64,000 bases of DNA, from assembly GCA_039881145.1 (NCBI GenBank), contig JAYKKI010000005.1, positions 23,803,501-23,867,500 on the forward strand, written 5' to 3'. Source of the DNA: Druceiella hillmani (lineage: Eukaryota > Arthropoda > Insecta > Lepidoptera > Hepialidae). The position numbers were made by a program, and so were the translations under genes. Positions 23,831 to 35,860 of this stretch are shown in pieces (the stretch's first letter is position 1; every line of letters begins with the position of its first letter). The notes under the pieces are model-generated. The model had not been told where the DNA came from and did not search any database. It saw only the letters and a list, made by a program, of their open reading frames with translations.

Positions 23831-24990
23831 TTGTGAGTGAAGTATTCGTTTTGGCGGAAGCAGAAGAAAACTAGGTTAAAACTTATTTTTTATATAAAAC
23901 CATTAATCAGTATTTAATTAAATAATTTTATTTTATTATATATTTGTTTTTTTTATTTCATTATGTATTTGTCGTTGCAATTTATATTTGGTTTATATAA
24001 TGCGTGACGTTACCTTGCCTTGGCTTTCGTTGGTGAAATAGTTGCTCATACACTTTACAAAGGCTTAAATAGTTCTTTTTTATCTTCATTCACCTGCTTG
24101 GTTTGTATACTTTCATAATTTTTCGAATTCGTAGGCATTTAGCCAGTTTTTTATAGTTAAATGCTACTATGGAAAAAATATAGTATTGCTTGGCTAAAAA
24201 ATTTGGCTAAGTATCAGAATACGTATAAAGTAGTTCCGTTGCTGTTCATATGGATTGAAGTTTTTTATGTAAGTTAAATAAAAAAAATATTTGAACGTTC
24301 CAACCGGTATCTAGAACTTCTTCAAACCCACGGTTGAAAGCTTAATATTTTGTAAAGGGGTCCAAAAACTTATAATGGCAAATTAACCTTGATTTATTTT
24401 TAAAAATTAATTCAAAAATTACCTTTACTTCACGTTTGTGGTAGTTCCCCATACTTTTAAAAGTTTTTTTAAAAATATTTTGTTAATTTTTTTAAATATT
24501 CTCAATTAAATTATTTTATATTAATTGAGATTGCAACCAGAAGTATCTGCTTATAAAATTTAATGCACTTGGATCCTGATGAAATGGCATGATGAAATAA
24601 GGGTTCCTCGTTTTAATGGGAAACCATGAAAATTTGGTTTTATTTTAATATGATATTTACCTATGAAAATATGCCATTTAGACTGGAAATTAGGTACGTG
24701 ATAGTATGTATAGAGTCCAAAGATAACTGAAACGAATATGTTTTCTAAATTGATTTTTAGACCATAAAAACATATTCACACGGATTGAAAATATGGTAAA
24801 GAAGTAAGAGATATATTGTTGTAACAGTTGCTTGTAACAGTTCTAGGAAATTAACTAGAACCGGAATTTGAAGACAACCGCACATATATATCTTTTTTAA
24901 TTTCGTTTCTATAATTAACTTCTACGGAATAATGGTACGACAAGTGACGAAATCTTAAAAAGTAATCTTAACTACAATGATAACAATCCA
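23831..24990. other. Plain A+T-rich noncoding DNA
   Basis: Nothing recognised apart from poly-T/A runs. Confidence 0.5.
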
Positions 24991-24999
24991 CATTTCACA

Positions 25000-25460
25000 C
25001 CATTTCCCAAATTTCTTGCGCCAACGCCTCTAATAACAGCAATCAAACATCCCCGACAACTTTTACATCCACTCATTATTTCATTACCCGCACAAAAACA
25101 AATCAATGAAGCTTTCTAAGCTCCCCTCCCGCCAAAAACAAAAGCTTAATCGTTATTCAAACGTTGAATAACTTGTTTAAAGCTCAGCAATATCAATTCA
25201 AGGCTAAGGCCCGCCGCACACGCGGGCGTCCGCCAGGGCCGACTAGCGCAAGATAAATTGCGGCGGATTACTGAACAGGCAAAAACGACGTCACTTAATT
25301 TATCAAAACCGCTCGCAAAACCCTCCGAATCAACTATGTGTATTAAACGTAAGTAAGTGAGTGTATGTCGTATAGGAGGCGGTTGCCTATGTGGAGAAAT
25401 AAGGAACCGTATATTAGAAACACTCGTCGAGAGAAGAAGTTTATCTTGACAAATATGCGA
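25000..25460. other. G+C-richer island 6
   Basis: Contains GCCCGCCGCACACGCGGGCG, a perfect 9-bp inverted repeat GTTATTCAA/TTGAATAAC (25152-25160 with 25164-25172, 3-base spacer), and a GACGTCAC word near 25290. No frame is convincing. Inference: candidate enhancer or conserved noncoding element. Confidence 0.35.
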
Positions 25461-28130
25461 TGGTAATGTTTCATGGTGAGCGTGTGTTTGTGGAGTCCTT
25501 GAATAGAAACCTTTTGGTGAAAAAAAATAAATCCTTTAATAGATATTACTTTACGAAATTAAGAGAAGGAAAAATATAGTTCTTTAAATAAATTTTCAGT
25601 GAAAAGCTTTCTTTGCTTTAACTATAGGGATTTTTTCTCGAATAAACGCTGTAAAGCTCGAAGAACTGTGCTCGAAATATGAATGATATAATAAGAATAA
25701 AAAGAAAATTATTTATTATTATTATATTATATTTAAAATTATTAATAATTATTTATCATGATTGTGTCCTTAGAGAAAGAAAGTCATGATTAGTCACGAA
25801 TTTTGCACAGTTTTTTAAATAAAATTAAATATAAAACGTAATGTTTATTCCAAGATTTACCCGTCCATGCGTTATTTCGTTCCGCGCCTCTTAAATTTTA
25901 ATCATGCGAAAAAGACGCGTTTAGTAAATTTACGCGATGAAAATTCATACATTTTCCAAGAATTTGACGTAAATGTTAAATAAAAGCAGGCAATCTTTTG
26001 AGAAAAGTTCACAATTTTTGTATACGATAATTATTATACCTGAATACCAATTATTATGGTATATTGTATATTATCGAAAGCCTATTTTCGAATAATTAAC
26101 AATGGTAAAGAAGTGGAATTCGATTTTCTTTGTGTTAAGTTGTATTTAATTTAGTTTCAGTTCAGAATGTAATAAATTGTGCTAAATAGTTGTGTGTAAA
26201 TAAAACTTTAAAATTGAACGGTTTTTATTTAGTATAAGTTAATATTTAATCGTTTTTGTATAGGACAAAATTACAGTTCGGGAACTTGATAACAAAAACA
26301 AAATAATTTTTTGTAGAAAGAAGTGCAAAAATTTATTGGCATAATTCCAATGGTTATCATTATATTAATGTATATAAATAAATTTTGAAAGTAACAATAA
26401 TTATTAGCCTCGCTCCAAAGAATACTTTTTTTTGGTAAAATCTCATTCGCATGAGAAAAATATTGCATGTAATAGTAACTTCTAATATCAATATCACACC
26501 AGAGGAAAAATTTTGTACCCTCCATCATTGAGTAAGCTTTCATTCTTCGTACCCGATAATTTCCTGCTCTCATAAAATCATCACCATTTTGCAATGCCAC
26601 CCTCGACAAGTGAATTATACTGGACCTGCCCAGTTTCCCGCTGTATTCAAGTGCAAAACCACCTGAACGTGGGGTCGTATCTGAGTGTGATTTATTTATG
26701 ATGAGTGAAAGTAAATTTGCACAAATCGTTATCTTTTATAAGTCCATGTGTATTTTTGTGTTCAGTTATAAACTATAAATTTAAATTTGTTGTTAAGCTG
26801 TTGATTCTTTATACTTAAATGTAGGTTACTGTAATGAGTTAACGAATGTGAGTGATAATTAAATAAATATTTAAAATAAATTCATCTCCTATGTTAGCAA
26901 TAAGACAAGAAAATTATAATCCTCACGGATATAGATATTTATCTTGTTTTGTTCAGATGTTGACATTAATTAAGATTAAAATTTATTTAATGAATTTTAT
27001 CATTAAAATTTATTTAATTGGTAATATTTTAAGGCATTTGTTAGTCTATAATGTGCATAAAATATTCATGTTACTTTAAAATTTAAAAACATAATTTTTT
27101 AATTTTAAATTTAAAAATGTTATTTTTTAATTTGATAGAACTGTGTTGTCACGTGTAATGTAATAGATTTTTGGAGTCTTCTTTAGTCAAGTAGTCTTAC
27201 TGTTCTATAGAAAAAAAATATTTTGGTAATGTCTTATTCTAAAGAGGTAATTCAAAAAGGTTATGTTATGAAACAGCGGTCTTAGTATATAAGTATTAAG
27301 CCTGATTATATAGATATATTACATGGGGTGATTTAATTGATTATTTACAAAATTATTTAGTGTATCTCTGCAATTTTTTATTTTAATTTAGGCGTCCACA
27401 ATTCAGCAATTTATTTTTAGAGATAAATAAGGTTGGTAACTAAATTTCTTTAAAAATAAGTTTGCTACGTAAAAGGACATATAATATAAATTTTCTTTAA
27501 TAAAAAAGACAGACTAATAAAAATGAAATTATTTGCGATTTAGAAATTATCATCTAATTCCAATTTTAATAAGGCAATTATGAATAAAGAATGAGATAAA
27601 CATATGTACATATAAAAAATATTTGATATTGCTCCTTTAAAAGGGTAGTAGACTACTTATGAATTTCCTGTTTTAACTAAAAGGTTATTTAAAAGCCAAC
27701 AGTGAAAAAAATTATAAATTTATATTACAAAAGGGTACGTTACGAGTTTTTGCATTTAACAGTAAGAATAGAGTAGGGATATTTTCTGTTTCTTTCGCTC
27801 TTGCGAAACACAATTACATTACTAAATACGTCGTCATACTGTGGACCTCATCTATACCTTTCGACTCTGTAATTTTTTAAGATTTATCCATTTCTTTTCA
27901 ATCTTCGTTAGCTCGTATTTTGAAATTAGTATTTATGAAACGAAAAAAAATAAGTCATATACGCATAAACGCTTTTAAAATGAAAATCAGTCGAATCATG
28001 TTTAAATTTTCTTTTTGCACTTATGGGCTCCACTTCCGGTAAGAATGGATAACTTAGAATGTGTAACAAGCGAATATAATATTTTCAGAAAAGTATTGTT
28101 TTTTTACACTCGATGATAAATAAGATAAAA
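25461..28130. other. Plain A+T-rich noncoding DNA
   Basis: A 112-codon minus-strand frame (26271-26609) begins in a slightly G+C-richer patch at 26500-26680 but matches no family I know. Near 27070-27130 a degenerate duplication of AATTTAAAAA(C/T)(A/G)T is visible. Confidence 0.45.
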
Positions 28131-28139
28131 ATAAATGGT

Positions 28140-28340
28140 TATAATGTCTCTAAACATTACATTTACTTGTCAAAGAGGAAAACTCAAAGAAAATATCGAA
28201 TGCTACGGTGAAGACTCCTTAAACAGATACAAACTTGACTGTTTTGAATGTCTACCCGCTTGTGCCGGCTCGCGCATAAACAGGGTGACAGTGATGACGG
28301 ATCGCCACGTTGCTTCACCCTTTCAGGCCATCGTATGAAT
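28140..28340 (+). other. Open frame with a DEG/ENaC-like cysteine cluster, possible exon relic
   Basis: A plus-strand frame (first ATG 28135, stop 28336) lies in a patch richer in G+C than its flanks. Its middle reads C-Y-G-E-D-S-L, then CFECLPACAGS. The C-x-x-C-L-P-x-C arrangement is typical of the extracellular cysteine-rich part of pickpocket (DEG/ENaC) sodium channels, known from other insects. Against it: no transmembrane segment, no clear splice acceptor, and unrelated sequence after the motif. An AGGGTGACAG that could serve as a donor follows at about 28280. It may be a decayed exon, or chance. Confidence 0.15.
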
Positions 28341-29130
28341 TACGCGTAGCATTACTATTCACTGTTTGACCCATTTTTCCTGTAATTCTGTAACAAAGTC
28401 TCCGCAATAATAATGGCAAAAGATAGATGGCGATTATCATTGTTTATTTATTATTTGCAGCTTAATGATTTTAACTTGTCTTGACATCAATTGTCATTAA
28501 CATTATGCAAATTACATGTTTAGTACATATGTAATTTTAGCTAGATTAAAATTACCCTTATTTGACGCGAGATGAACTCGTAAGGCCTAAGTGTTATGCA
28601 CAATGGTTTATTATACATTTCATAATGTTTCTTACATTATTAGCCTTTGTCCGTAGTTTAACTCACGTGGATTTTAGACTAAGGAGATGGGATTTTCATG
28701 AAGGGTTTAAGCAATATATGTCAGCAATTAATATATATGTTGCGAGATATGTAAGCAATTAATATATACGTTGCGTATTCTATTGAAGTATTGTAGTATT
28801 AAAATGTATTTGTTGAAGAAAAGTAATGAGTTTTATATTGCAGGAATCATGATATTTCTCGGTTTAAAAAGTAAACCTATTTGTTATTTAGAATTCTGAG
28901 CCATGTCTACACCAAATATTAGAAACATTTGTCAAGCCCTTTAGTTGGTGTTAATATGAGAACGACGTCGTACGTTATTTTTTGTTCGCCTATGTGTTAC
29001 TCTATTATGGAATTTATATGTTTGCTAAATTTTGTAGCAACTCTGCTTGATTTTAGAGATATTAAATAATATACAAACAAAGAAGTAATGCCCTTTTAAA
29101 TTTCCAACATTATTTAGGATACATTATGTA
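28341..29130. other. Noncoding DNA with a short duplication
   Basis: AGCAATTAATATATAYGTTGCG occurs twice around 28724-28776, about 30 bp apart. No gene is seen. Confidence 0.5.
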
Positions 29131-29137
29131 CCAATAC

Positions 29138-29138
<1 letters not shown>

Positions 29139-29188
<50 letters not shown>

Positions 29189-29189
29189 T
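29139..29189. repeat. TA microsatellite
   Basis: About 25 AT units with a single C interruption, flanked on both sides by ATTATGTAC words. Confidence 0.95.
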
Positions 29190-29879
29190 ATGTACGAATA
29201 TCACGTCAGGATAAGATGCAACTATACAAAATTGAATTGGGTTTTGGTCGATGGTACTATATCGAGTAGTAACCTACGACTGTGGGTTGAGGAAACAAAA
29301 AGTATTACGCCAATTTGAAATTATAGTTTAGTAGTTTGTAGATTTTAAATTGATGTTTCAATTATATTTTAAAATGTATCGTTATTTAGAATAAATTCGC
29401 CAGTTCATCACGTATTCGTCCAGTGTTTTCGTGATATTTTTTTTATACAATAAAAAATGTAAACTTAAACATAACCTTTATTATCGACTGCAATATTTTA
29501 TTTAGTAAATTCACAAATTCATATTTTTTTATCAAACTAAAAATATTAATATTCAGGAGTACATTACCAAGTGTTCCTTATCGGTTATGAATTAAGATAA
29601 TATGCCACTTCCTACATCTACTGACGTGTCCTCACCTGTAACAAAATAAAAAAAATAGTCGTTAGTACAGTTACACGTTAAATTTGAAATGTTTTAGGAT
29701 AAATTGATATGAAGGTTTGCACTATTGGCATTCTTTTATTGTGTTATTTATTTTAGTAGAATTGTTGTCAGCCCTAACAAAAATAAATTAACAAGTCCCC
29801 AAAGTGTTTGATAAATTTGTGTTCAAATAATATACGATGAAAGTACGTTTAAGTTGCGCTCATCATCATAAAAAAATTG
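29190..29879. other. Plain A+T-rich noncoding DNA
   Basis: Nothing recognised. Confidence 0.5.
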
Positions 29880-29888
29880 TTATATATA

Positions 29889-29958
<70 letters not shown>
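29880..29958. repeat. Long TA microsatellite
   Basis: About 38 TA units with one interruption. An open frame of alternating Tyr-Ile on the minus strand is an artefact of it. Confidence 0.95.
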
Positions 29959-29960
<2 letters not shown>

Positions 29961-30488
29961 TACTGAAGAAACATATTGCGATATCGATACGAGGCTTCGC
30001 AAAAATAGAATAGTATATGTTAGGGTTATCAAAATTTATAGAAATTTCGCATGGGACGATTGAGTTTATTACCACTCAATCTCAGTCAATTTGAAAAGTG
30101 GTACCAATGTTGATGAACCTGCAACAGACAGACATTGCTCGTTTACCATAAAAGAGCAGTCGGCAAAAAAAAATTAAACATCAAAGTCTGCATTGAAAGA
30201 ACTTTCATTGTTTTTTAGTGTTCCATAGCGAATAAGAAACACTCATAATTCTGTCAGATCCTTTCTTCCGTTCGTCTATTTCGTCATTGGACAGTTTTTC
30301 GTAAATTAAATTGTCTTTGTCAACAATCTTAAGAAATACAGATAACTACGGAACTCTACTTTATGCTTGTCAAGACACCCCTTGGTCAGGTTTTAGTATT
30401 ACTTTTATTGTCTTAGAAGAAATTATAGTCACAGTTTTTAACACTTTCCCTCTGATGATTGACGTATTATGTGTTGTAAAATAAATAA

Positions 30489-30490
<2 letters not shown>
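29959..30490. other. Plain noncoding DNA
   Basis: Nothing recognised. Confidence 0.5.

Positions 30491-30492
<2 letters not shown>

Positions 30493-30538
<46 letters not shown>
30493..30538. repeat. TA microsatellite
   Basis: About 22 AT units following three AAAT units. Confidence 0.95.
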
Positions 30539-30542
<4 letters not shown>

Positions 30543-30733
30543 GATGTGTGTAAGTGTTTTATCAATTATTTACTTCTACACATTCTATTTTTAAATTAAT
30601 ACAATTCAACATATCTAAATCGGCAAGGTTTCAAGCAAGATTACTTGTTTGTTTCGGAAGCGAGTTCATACAAATTACGTCAGCGTAACCGCAATCAGCC
30701 CGCCAAACCGGTCTCGACAAAATAATTATCTTT

Positions 30734-31490
30734 TTTATTTACGAAGTACATCTTAGTTATTTAAAACTAAAAAAAAAGTGCTTTCAAGTTATGAGAAACA
30801 TAGTTACATATTTGAAAATAACAGAAGGAATCGTAGTTTTTAAAATTGTCATGTGATTAGAGAGAGGTTTTTAAAAAAACACTGCCTCAGATCCATTTAT
30901 TTACGAGGTACAATTAGTTATTTAAAATCACATTGAAGATATGAGATATACGATTATATATTTCAAAACAAAGGAAGGAATCATCGTTTTTAAAATTTTC
31001 ATGTGACTAGAGATACGTGTTTAAAATAACACCGTCTCAGATACCATTTATTTACGAGGTACAATTAGTTATTTAAAATCACATTGAAGATATTATATTT
31101 ATGATTATATATTTGAATACAACGGAAGGAATCGTCGTTTTTACAATTTTTATGTGATTAGAGGGACGTTTTGAAAAACACCGTCTCAGGTATCGTTTAT
31201 TTACGAGGTAAAATTACTTATTTGAAACCATATTGAAGATATGAGATATATGATTATGTATTTGAAAGCAACGGAAGGAATCGTCGTTTTTAAAATTATG
31301 ATGTGATTAGAGAAACTTTAAAAAAAAAACGTCTCAGATTCCGTTTATTTACGAGCTACAATTAGTTATTTAAAATCACATTAGAGATATGAGATATATG
31401 ATTATATGTTTGAACACAATGGAAGGAATCGTCGTTTTTTTAATTTTTATGTGATTAGAGAGACGTGTATAAAAACCCCATCTCAGACAC
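30734..31490 (+). repeat. Satellite-like array, about 150-bp unit, 5 copies
   Basis: TTTATTTACGA starts copies near 30734, 30896, 31047, 31196 and 31343. Each runs through TTAGTTATTTAAAA, GGAAGGAATCGTCGTTTTTA and ATGTGATTAGAGA to CGTCTCAGA. The first copy is the most diverged. Unit length is close to one nucleosome. Confidence 0.93.
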
Positions 31491-31496
31491 TAAGGA

Positions 31497-31765
31497 TGGT
31501 TGTAAAATTTATGTTTGACAACTAATTGACAGCATTCGCAGAAAGAGCTTTTTTTAAATAAATTGTCTCCGAGTCCTAATTTTATTAACTACGTCCGGTG
31601 CGGTAGCCATATTGTCTTATGCAACTAACTTAAGCATAAGACAACATGAATAAAGGGGTAACAATCCATTAAACATTTTTAACTAAGTTAGGGTATTTTT
31701 CATAGACAAGGTTTGAAATTTTAATCTTAACACTTTACTATTTTTAACCACTTAAAAGAAATAAA
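31497..31765 (+). repeat. Dispersed repeat family X, copy 1
   Basis: From TTTATGTTTGACAACTAATT to TTAAAAGAAATAAAC this matches 34247-34620 closely. It has TTGTCTTATGC and its reverse complement about 10 bases apart inside. It lacks an 80-bp block present in copy 2, and its last 40 bases are partly duplicated up to 31800. No protein is encoded; the family is not recognised. Confidence 0.9.
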
Positions 31766-31914
31766 CTTTACTATTTTTAACCACTCAAAAGCAATCATCA
31801 AGTTTAAAAATATAAAAATAATGGATAAAATACGACTTTACATAACTGCCGGCAGATGTGCTGCAAAGAGAATGTAGAATAATTAGAATAAATTGAAAAG
31901 TTAGCAAAGATCAA

Positions 31915-31990
31915 TTAAAGAGCCATCAAAAGTCCTCGGCACGTGGGCCCACCCCGTAATGAGACTTTTGGAGTATTTTAATTACTGTAA
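31915..31990. other. Short G+C-richer patch with an E-box
   Basis: CTCGGCACGTGGGCCCACCC includes CACGTG at about 31940. Small but sharply different from its flanks. Confidence 0.3.
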
Positions 31991-32460
31991 AAAAGAATAC
32001 GTAAAACGAAATTAATTTTCTTCGTAATTTAGTTTTTTTTTTTAATTTTTCAATTTGTTTTATATTCCAGTTTTATTAAAGGTACGCCCGCGTTTACAGA
32101 TACATTGTATTCGCACGTGGATTTTTATGTTTAACAACAAAATATAATCGATCCAAGATTACATTATAAGAATTAAATGTATCATACTGATACTAACTTG
32201 CCCATCAAACATATATGTTATATAATATTATGACTACATAATTTATATGCATATGCTTCTATTTATAATGTTTAATGAAGTAACTTTAAATTCCTGCTGT
32301 TTTATGAAAGGTGATAGTGTGATTATGTATATTAACATGAAATTAAATAAATCACATTTCATTTAAACGTTTTACTCCGCTGGGGTAAAAATATTACTAT
32401 GACTTTACTGATGTACCAGACAAATTGTATAGCATTTGATATAATTAAATGTAATAAAAT
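31991..32460. other. Plain A+T-rich noncoding DNA
   Basis: Nothing recognised. Confidence 0.5.
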
Positions 32461-32461
32461 G

Positions 32462-32620
32462 CTGGTTAATAGAAAAATCAATATTTTAAAGGATATCCAT
32501 GTGGGTATCTTTTAAAATATTGATTTAAAACCAGTTCACTCCAGTGCAGCAATTGAGGGTATCCAAGTGGATATCTTTTAAAATATTGATTTAAAACTGA
32601 TTAAGTCCAGTGCAGTAATG
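32462..32620. repeat. Palindrome-bearing tandem repeat, about 67-bp unit
   Basis: ATCAATATTTTAAAGGATATC (from 32478) pairs with GGTATCTTTTAAAATATTGAT (ending 32523), with outer CTGGTT/AACCAG also pairing. The right half plus TTTAAAACCAG...TCCAGTGCAG is then repeated about 67 bp on. Confidence 0.85.
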
Positions 32621-32678
32621 GAAATTGTAGTTGGATTAAGTTTATAAAGCATATTGCATAGAATCTTGATTGATTTCT

Positions 32679-33040
32679 GGAACTATAAAACAGTTATGAA
32701 AGAAAAATATAAATGAAACAAACATGATTATGATTGTAACTGATCGAAAGGAGTCAGTTTGTTTATAATGGAGCAACAGATTTTTCTATAGAAAACTTAA
32801 AGACGGGAACTATAAAAAATTTATAAAAGAAAAATATAAATGAAAAAAATATGGTTATATTTGCAACTGATCAAAAGGAATTAATTTGTTTATAATGGAG
32901 CAACAGATTTTTTTATAAAAAAACTTATAGGCAGGAACTATAAAAAACATATAAAATAAAAATATAAAAAAAAAGGTTATGAATGCAACTGATCAAAAGG
33001 AGTCAATTTGTCTATAATGGAGCAACAGATTTTTCTTCGA
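32679..33040 (+). repeat. Tandem repeat, about 127-bp unit, 3 copies
   Basis: GGAACTATAAAA starts copies at 32679, 32806 and 32934. Shared blocks are GAAAAATATAAATGAAA, AACTGATCRAAAGGA and ATAATGGAGCAACAGATTTTT. Confidence 0.93.
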
Positions 33041-33229
33041 TAACTTCTTCATCTCAGAATGGTCTTTCAATCCATTCACGTACCAAACACTTAAACATTT
33101 TCAAGTTACACTCTTTATTAAATTTCTCGTTTAAAAACTCATATTAATTTTGAAATTTATCGTCAAAAGTTTACAAGATATTCAGAAATACCACATCGAA
33201 TTCAAATTAATTTAGCTGCCCAATAAATT
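33041..33229. other. Plain noncoding DNA
   Basis: Nothing recognised. Confidence 0.5.
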
Positions 33230-33560
33230 CTACGTAAACCTCTTAACTCCATTGCCAACATCTTTAACTGCATTAATTACTACCCGCCGGAGATTCGTCT
33301 TAATAATCCCAACAAAAGTTGAGCTAAACCAACCAAGCCTTTCAATATCGAATTGAATGGAATGAATTATGGAGTGCTCGAGTAATATCGTCCCCGAGGA
33401 GGGGCAAGTCTAAAAATAATGAGCGTGTTTCAGCACTAAAGGTACGATCACCTGCACAAAGGGACTCCCAGGAGCGTCTAAGCCCTGGACCCAAATTAAT
33501 CAAGACCTGGATTAGACTGGCACCCTCGCACAAACTGTTTAGGCTAGCTAATTATTGTTC
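33230..33560. other. G+C-richer island 7
   Basis: Contains TTAATTACTACCCGCCGGAG, CGTCCCCGAGGAGGGGC and GGGACTCCCAGGAGCG. Homeodomain-type TTAATTA and TAATCC words sit at its left edge. A 63-codon minus-strand frame has no recognisable domain. Confidence 0.35.
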
Positions 33561-34012
33561 TATTACACCTTTCAGTTTGGAATATAAAAGGTGCGAAACC
33601 GATGTCAGTTTATGAAAGGGCTTTGGCGATAAATTATGAAGCCAAGTATAGTATTTATATTATTCGCTTTCGGCGACTTGTGAATGCAAGCAAAGCGGTG
33701 AGGATCGTCTTTCTAAAGCATTTACATAGAAAAAATTAAACATTTCAAGAAATAAAACTGTATGTTTTGTGAAACACATTTTCATATCGTTTTAAATTAT
33801 TGAAAGAAATTATAAGATTTAACAACGTGTGTATCAATATTAGAAACAAGTTTAGTTTAGCAAAAATGTGAATTGCTTATATTATTTTGTTTTATATGAA
33901 AAAATATAGAAGAAAAAAAATTACAACAAAAAAAAGTATTACAACAATAGGGTTCATTCGAGATGATTTTATTAAAAAGAAGTGATTTCAAAATGTTCCC
34001 ATATAAAGTGGG
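33561..34012. other. Plain A+T-rich noncoding DNA
   Basis: Nothing recognised. Confidence 0.5.
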
Positions 34013-34125
34013 CTTTTTCAAAGAAGTGTAAGTTAAAACTTTTTCAAAGAAGTGTAAGTTAAAACTTTTTCAAAGAAGTGTAAGTTAAAACTTTTTCAAA
34101 GAAGTGTAAGTTAAAACTTTTTCGA
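34013..34125 (+). repeat. Perfect 26-bp tandem repeat, 4 copies
   Basis: CTTTTTCAAAGAAGTGTAAG plus TTAAAA repeats four times without a difference, followed by a partial fifth copy. Perfect identity marks it as very young or still changing. Confidence 0.97.
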
Positions 34126-34246
34126 CTTAATTGACATTCTTAGTAATACTAAACACTGAATTTGCAAATTGATATAAAATTGATATAAAAAAAATAAAGC
34201 CAAAAAATTAAAATATTGAAATAAACAAAAATGGCCGCGTAAAGGG

Positions 34247-34622
34247 AGGTTATAAAATTTATGTTTGACAACTAATTGACAGCATTTTCTTCGCAGAAAG
34301 AGCATTTTCTAAATCAATTTTTTATAATAAAATAATCGCGTCCGAGTCCTAATTTGATTAACTACGTCATTTTTCATTTAAAAAAAAATTGCGGGAAATT
34401 CGAATTTTTTGTTAAACTGAACTTATTTCCAAAATTATATTCTTTTACGGTAGCCATATTGTCTTATACGACTATCTTAAGCATAAGAAAACATGAATAA
34501 AGGGGGTAACAATCCATTAAACAGTTTTAACTGAGTTAGGGTATTTTTCATAGACAAGGTTTGAAATTTTAACCTTAACCACTTTACTATCTTTAACCAT
34601 TTAAAAGAAATAAACAAAGACA
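34247..34622 (+). repeat. Dispersed repeat family X, copy 2
   Basis: Same order of blocks as 31497-31765, 2.7 kb downstream in the same orientation. An extra block of about 80 bp with GCGGGAAATTCG lies between CTACGTC and CGGTAGCC. Single-base differences are scattered through the shared part. Confidence 0.9.
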
Positions 34623-34654
34623 CTGATACTTCACGACCGTAATTTTTATTTCTC

Positions 34655-34790
34655 GTACTTTTTAGGTTTCTATACCTCATAAGCAACGCCATCCTTATAA
34701 GATAAGTCCGTCTGTCCGTTTGTCACGGCCGATTTGTTCCGAACCGTTTTAAGTAGAAACTTGAAATTTTACATAGCGATTAAACATATT
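34655..34790 (+). repeat. Lepidopteran GTCCGTC dispersed repeat relic
   Basis: TTTTTAGGTTTCTATACCTC, CCTTATAAGATAAGTCCGTC and TGTCACGGCCGATTT follow the canonical order of this family and share wording with 47.7 kb. Whether it belongs with the preceding family X copy or was inserted next to it cannot be told. Confidence 0.6.
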
Positions 34791-35065
34791 AAATCGCATT
34801 TGTATTAATGACTAACACTGAACAATATTTATCTAGACATTTTAGAGCAAGCAAACGAAGTAATAAAAATTATTTTTTTAACTTACGTATGTCGTATATC
34901 GATTAAAATTGCAGGTTATAGAAATTCCAAAACAATTTTTTAGAATTTTATGTAAAATAGTTAAATCGGACTGTAAAAAACTAAAAACATAAAAATAATG
35001 TTTCAGTTGTAACTTCAGTAGTTTAATATTAATAACCGGTTGATGCGTTATTGTTATTAAATATG
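34791..35065. other. Plain noncoding DNA
   Basis: Nothing recognised. Confidence 0.5.
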
Positions 35066-35066
35066 T

Positions 35067-35080
35067 ATACACACACACAC

Positions 35081-35140
<60 letters not shown>
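35067..35140. repeat. CA/TA compound microsatellite
   Basis: A short CA run passes into interrupted TA repeats. The frame of Tyr-Ile repeats on the minus strand is an artefact. Confidence 0.95.
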
Positions 35141-35639
35141 TTATATACACAAGAACGTACACGCAACCCGAGCGCATTTAATCGTTAAATTTGATTTATA
35201 AATACATTAAAAATATAAGAACATCGCTTACTTATAAGTTATATGAAGGACATAAGAATGTGATAGGTATTTGATTCAATCTTTGTTTAAGCAGCACTTC
35301 CAACTTAATGACAATTTCCAAATTATTCGACAAATTTACTTGTTTTGTAAGTGGAAAACATATTAAAATAAAAGACTGTCTCGATACTAGAAGTTGCTAA
35401 CAGAAGTTTGACAACATATTATGTTCTACGTATTGCTTCACATAAAATGAGTATAGACGCACATTTATATGTAGGTGGACATTTGATTGACGTGACAAAC
35501 ACCAAAGTAAAATAACGCATTGCATCATTCAGTATTGTTTTTTGAATGCCTTTGTTTGCTGTACAGCAGCTTTATGCCTTTCAGGGTTAAAGCGTCAGTA
35601 TCGCTTTTGTACCTTTATAGTCCATTTACATTTATTGTT

Positions 35640-35860
35640 ACGATTAAAACACATATATAAAATGTAACTTTATACTTATCCGTTATGAATATATAAAATG
35701 TAACTTTATATTTATCCGTTATGAATAACAGACTATATAAATGTAACTATATAAATGATAATGTAATGTATCCGTTATGAATACCAGACTATATAAAATG
35801 TAACATATATAAAATGTAACTTTATACTTATCCGTTATGAATACTAGACTATATTTACTA
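35640..35860 (+). repeat. Irregular tandem repeat of ATATAAAATGTAACTTTATA
   Basis: ATATAAAATGTAAC and TATCCGTTATGAATA recur four times or more at uneven steps of about 45-65 bp, some with ACTATAT inserted. Confidence 0.85.

Noticed and set aside
29866..30075. Minus-strand frame with a long Tyr-Ile repeat
   Set aside because: It is the TA microsatellite; similarly for 34878-35177.
30734..31490. Evenly spaced repeats considered as a CRISPR array
   Set aside because: Units are long, contiguous and diverged with no unique spacers, in eukaryotic DNA.
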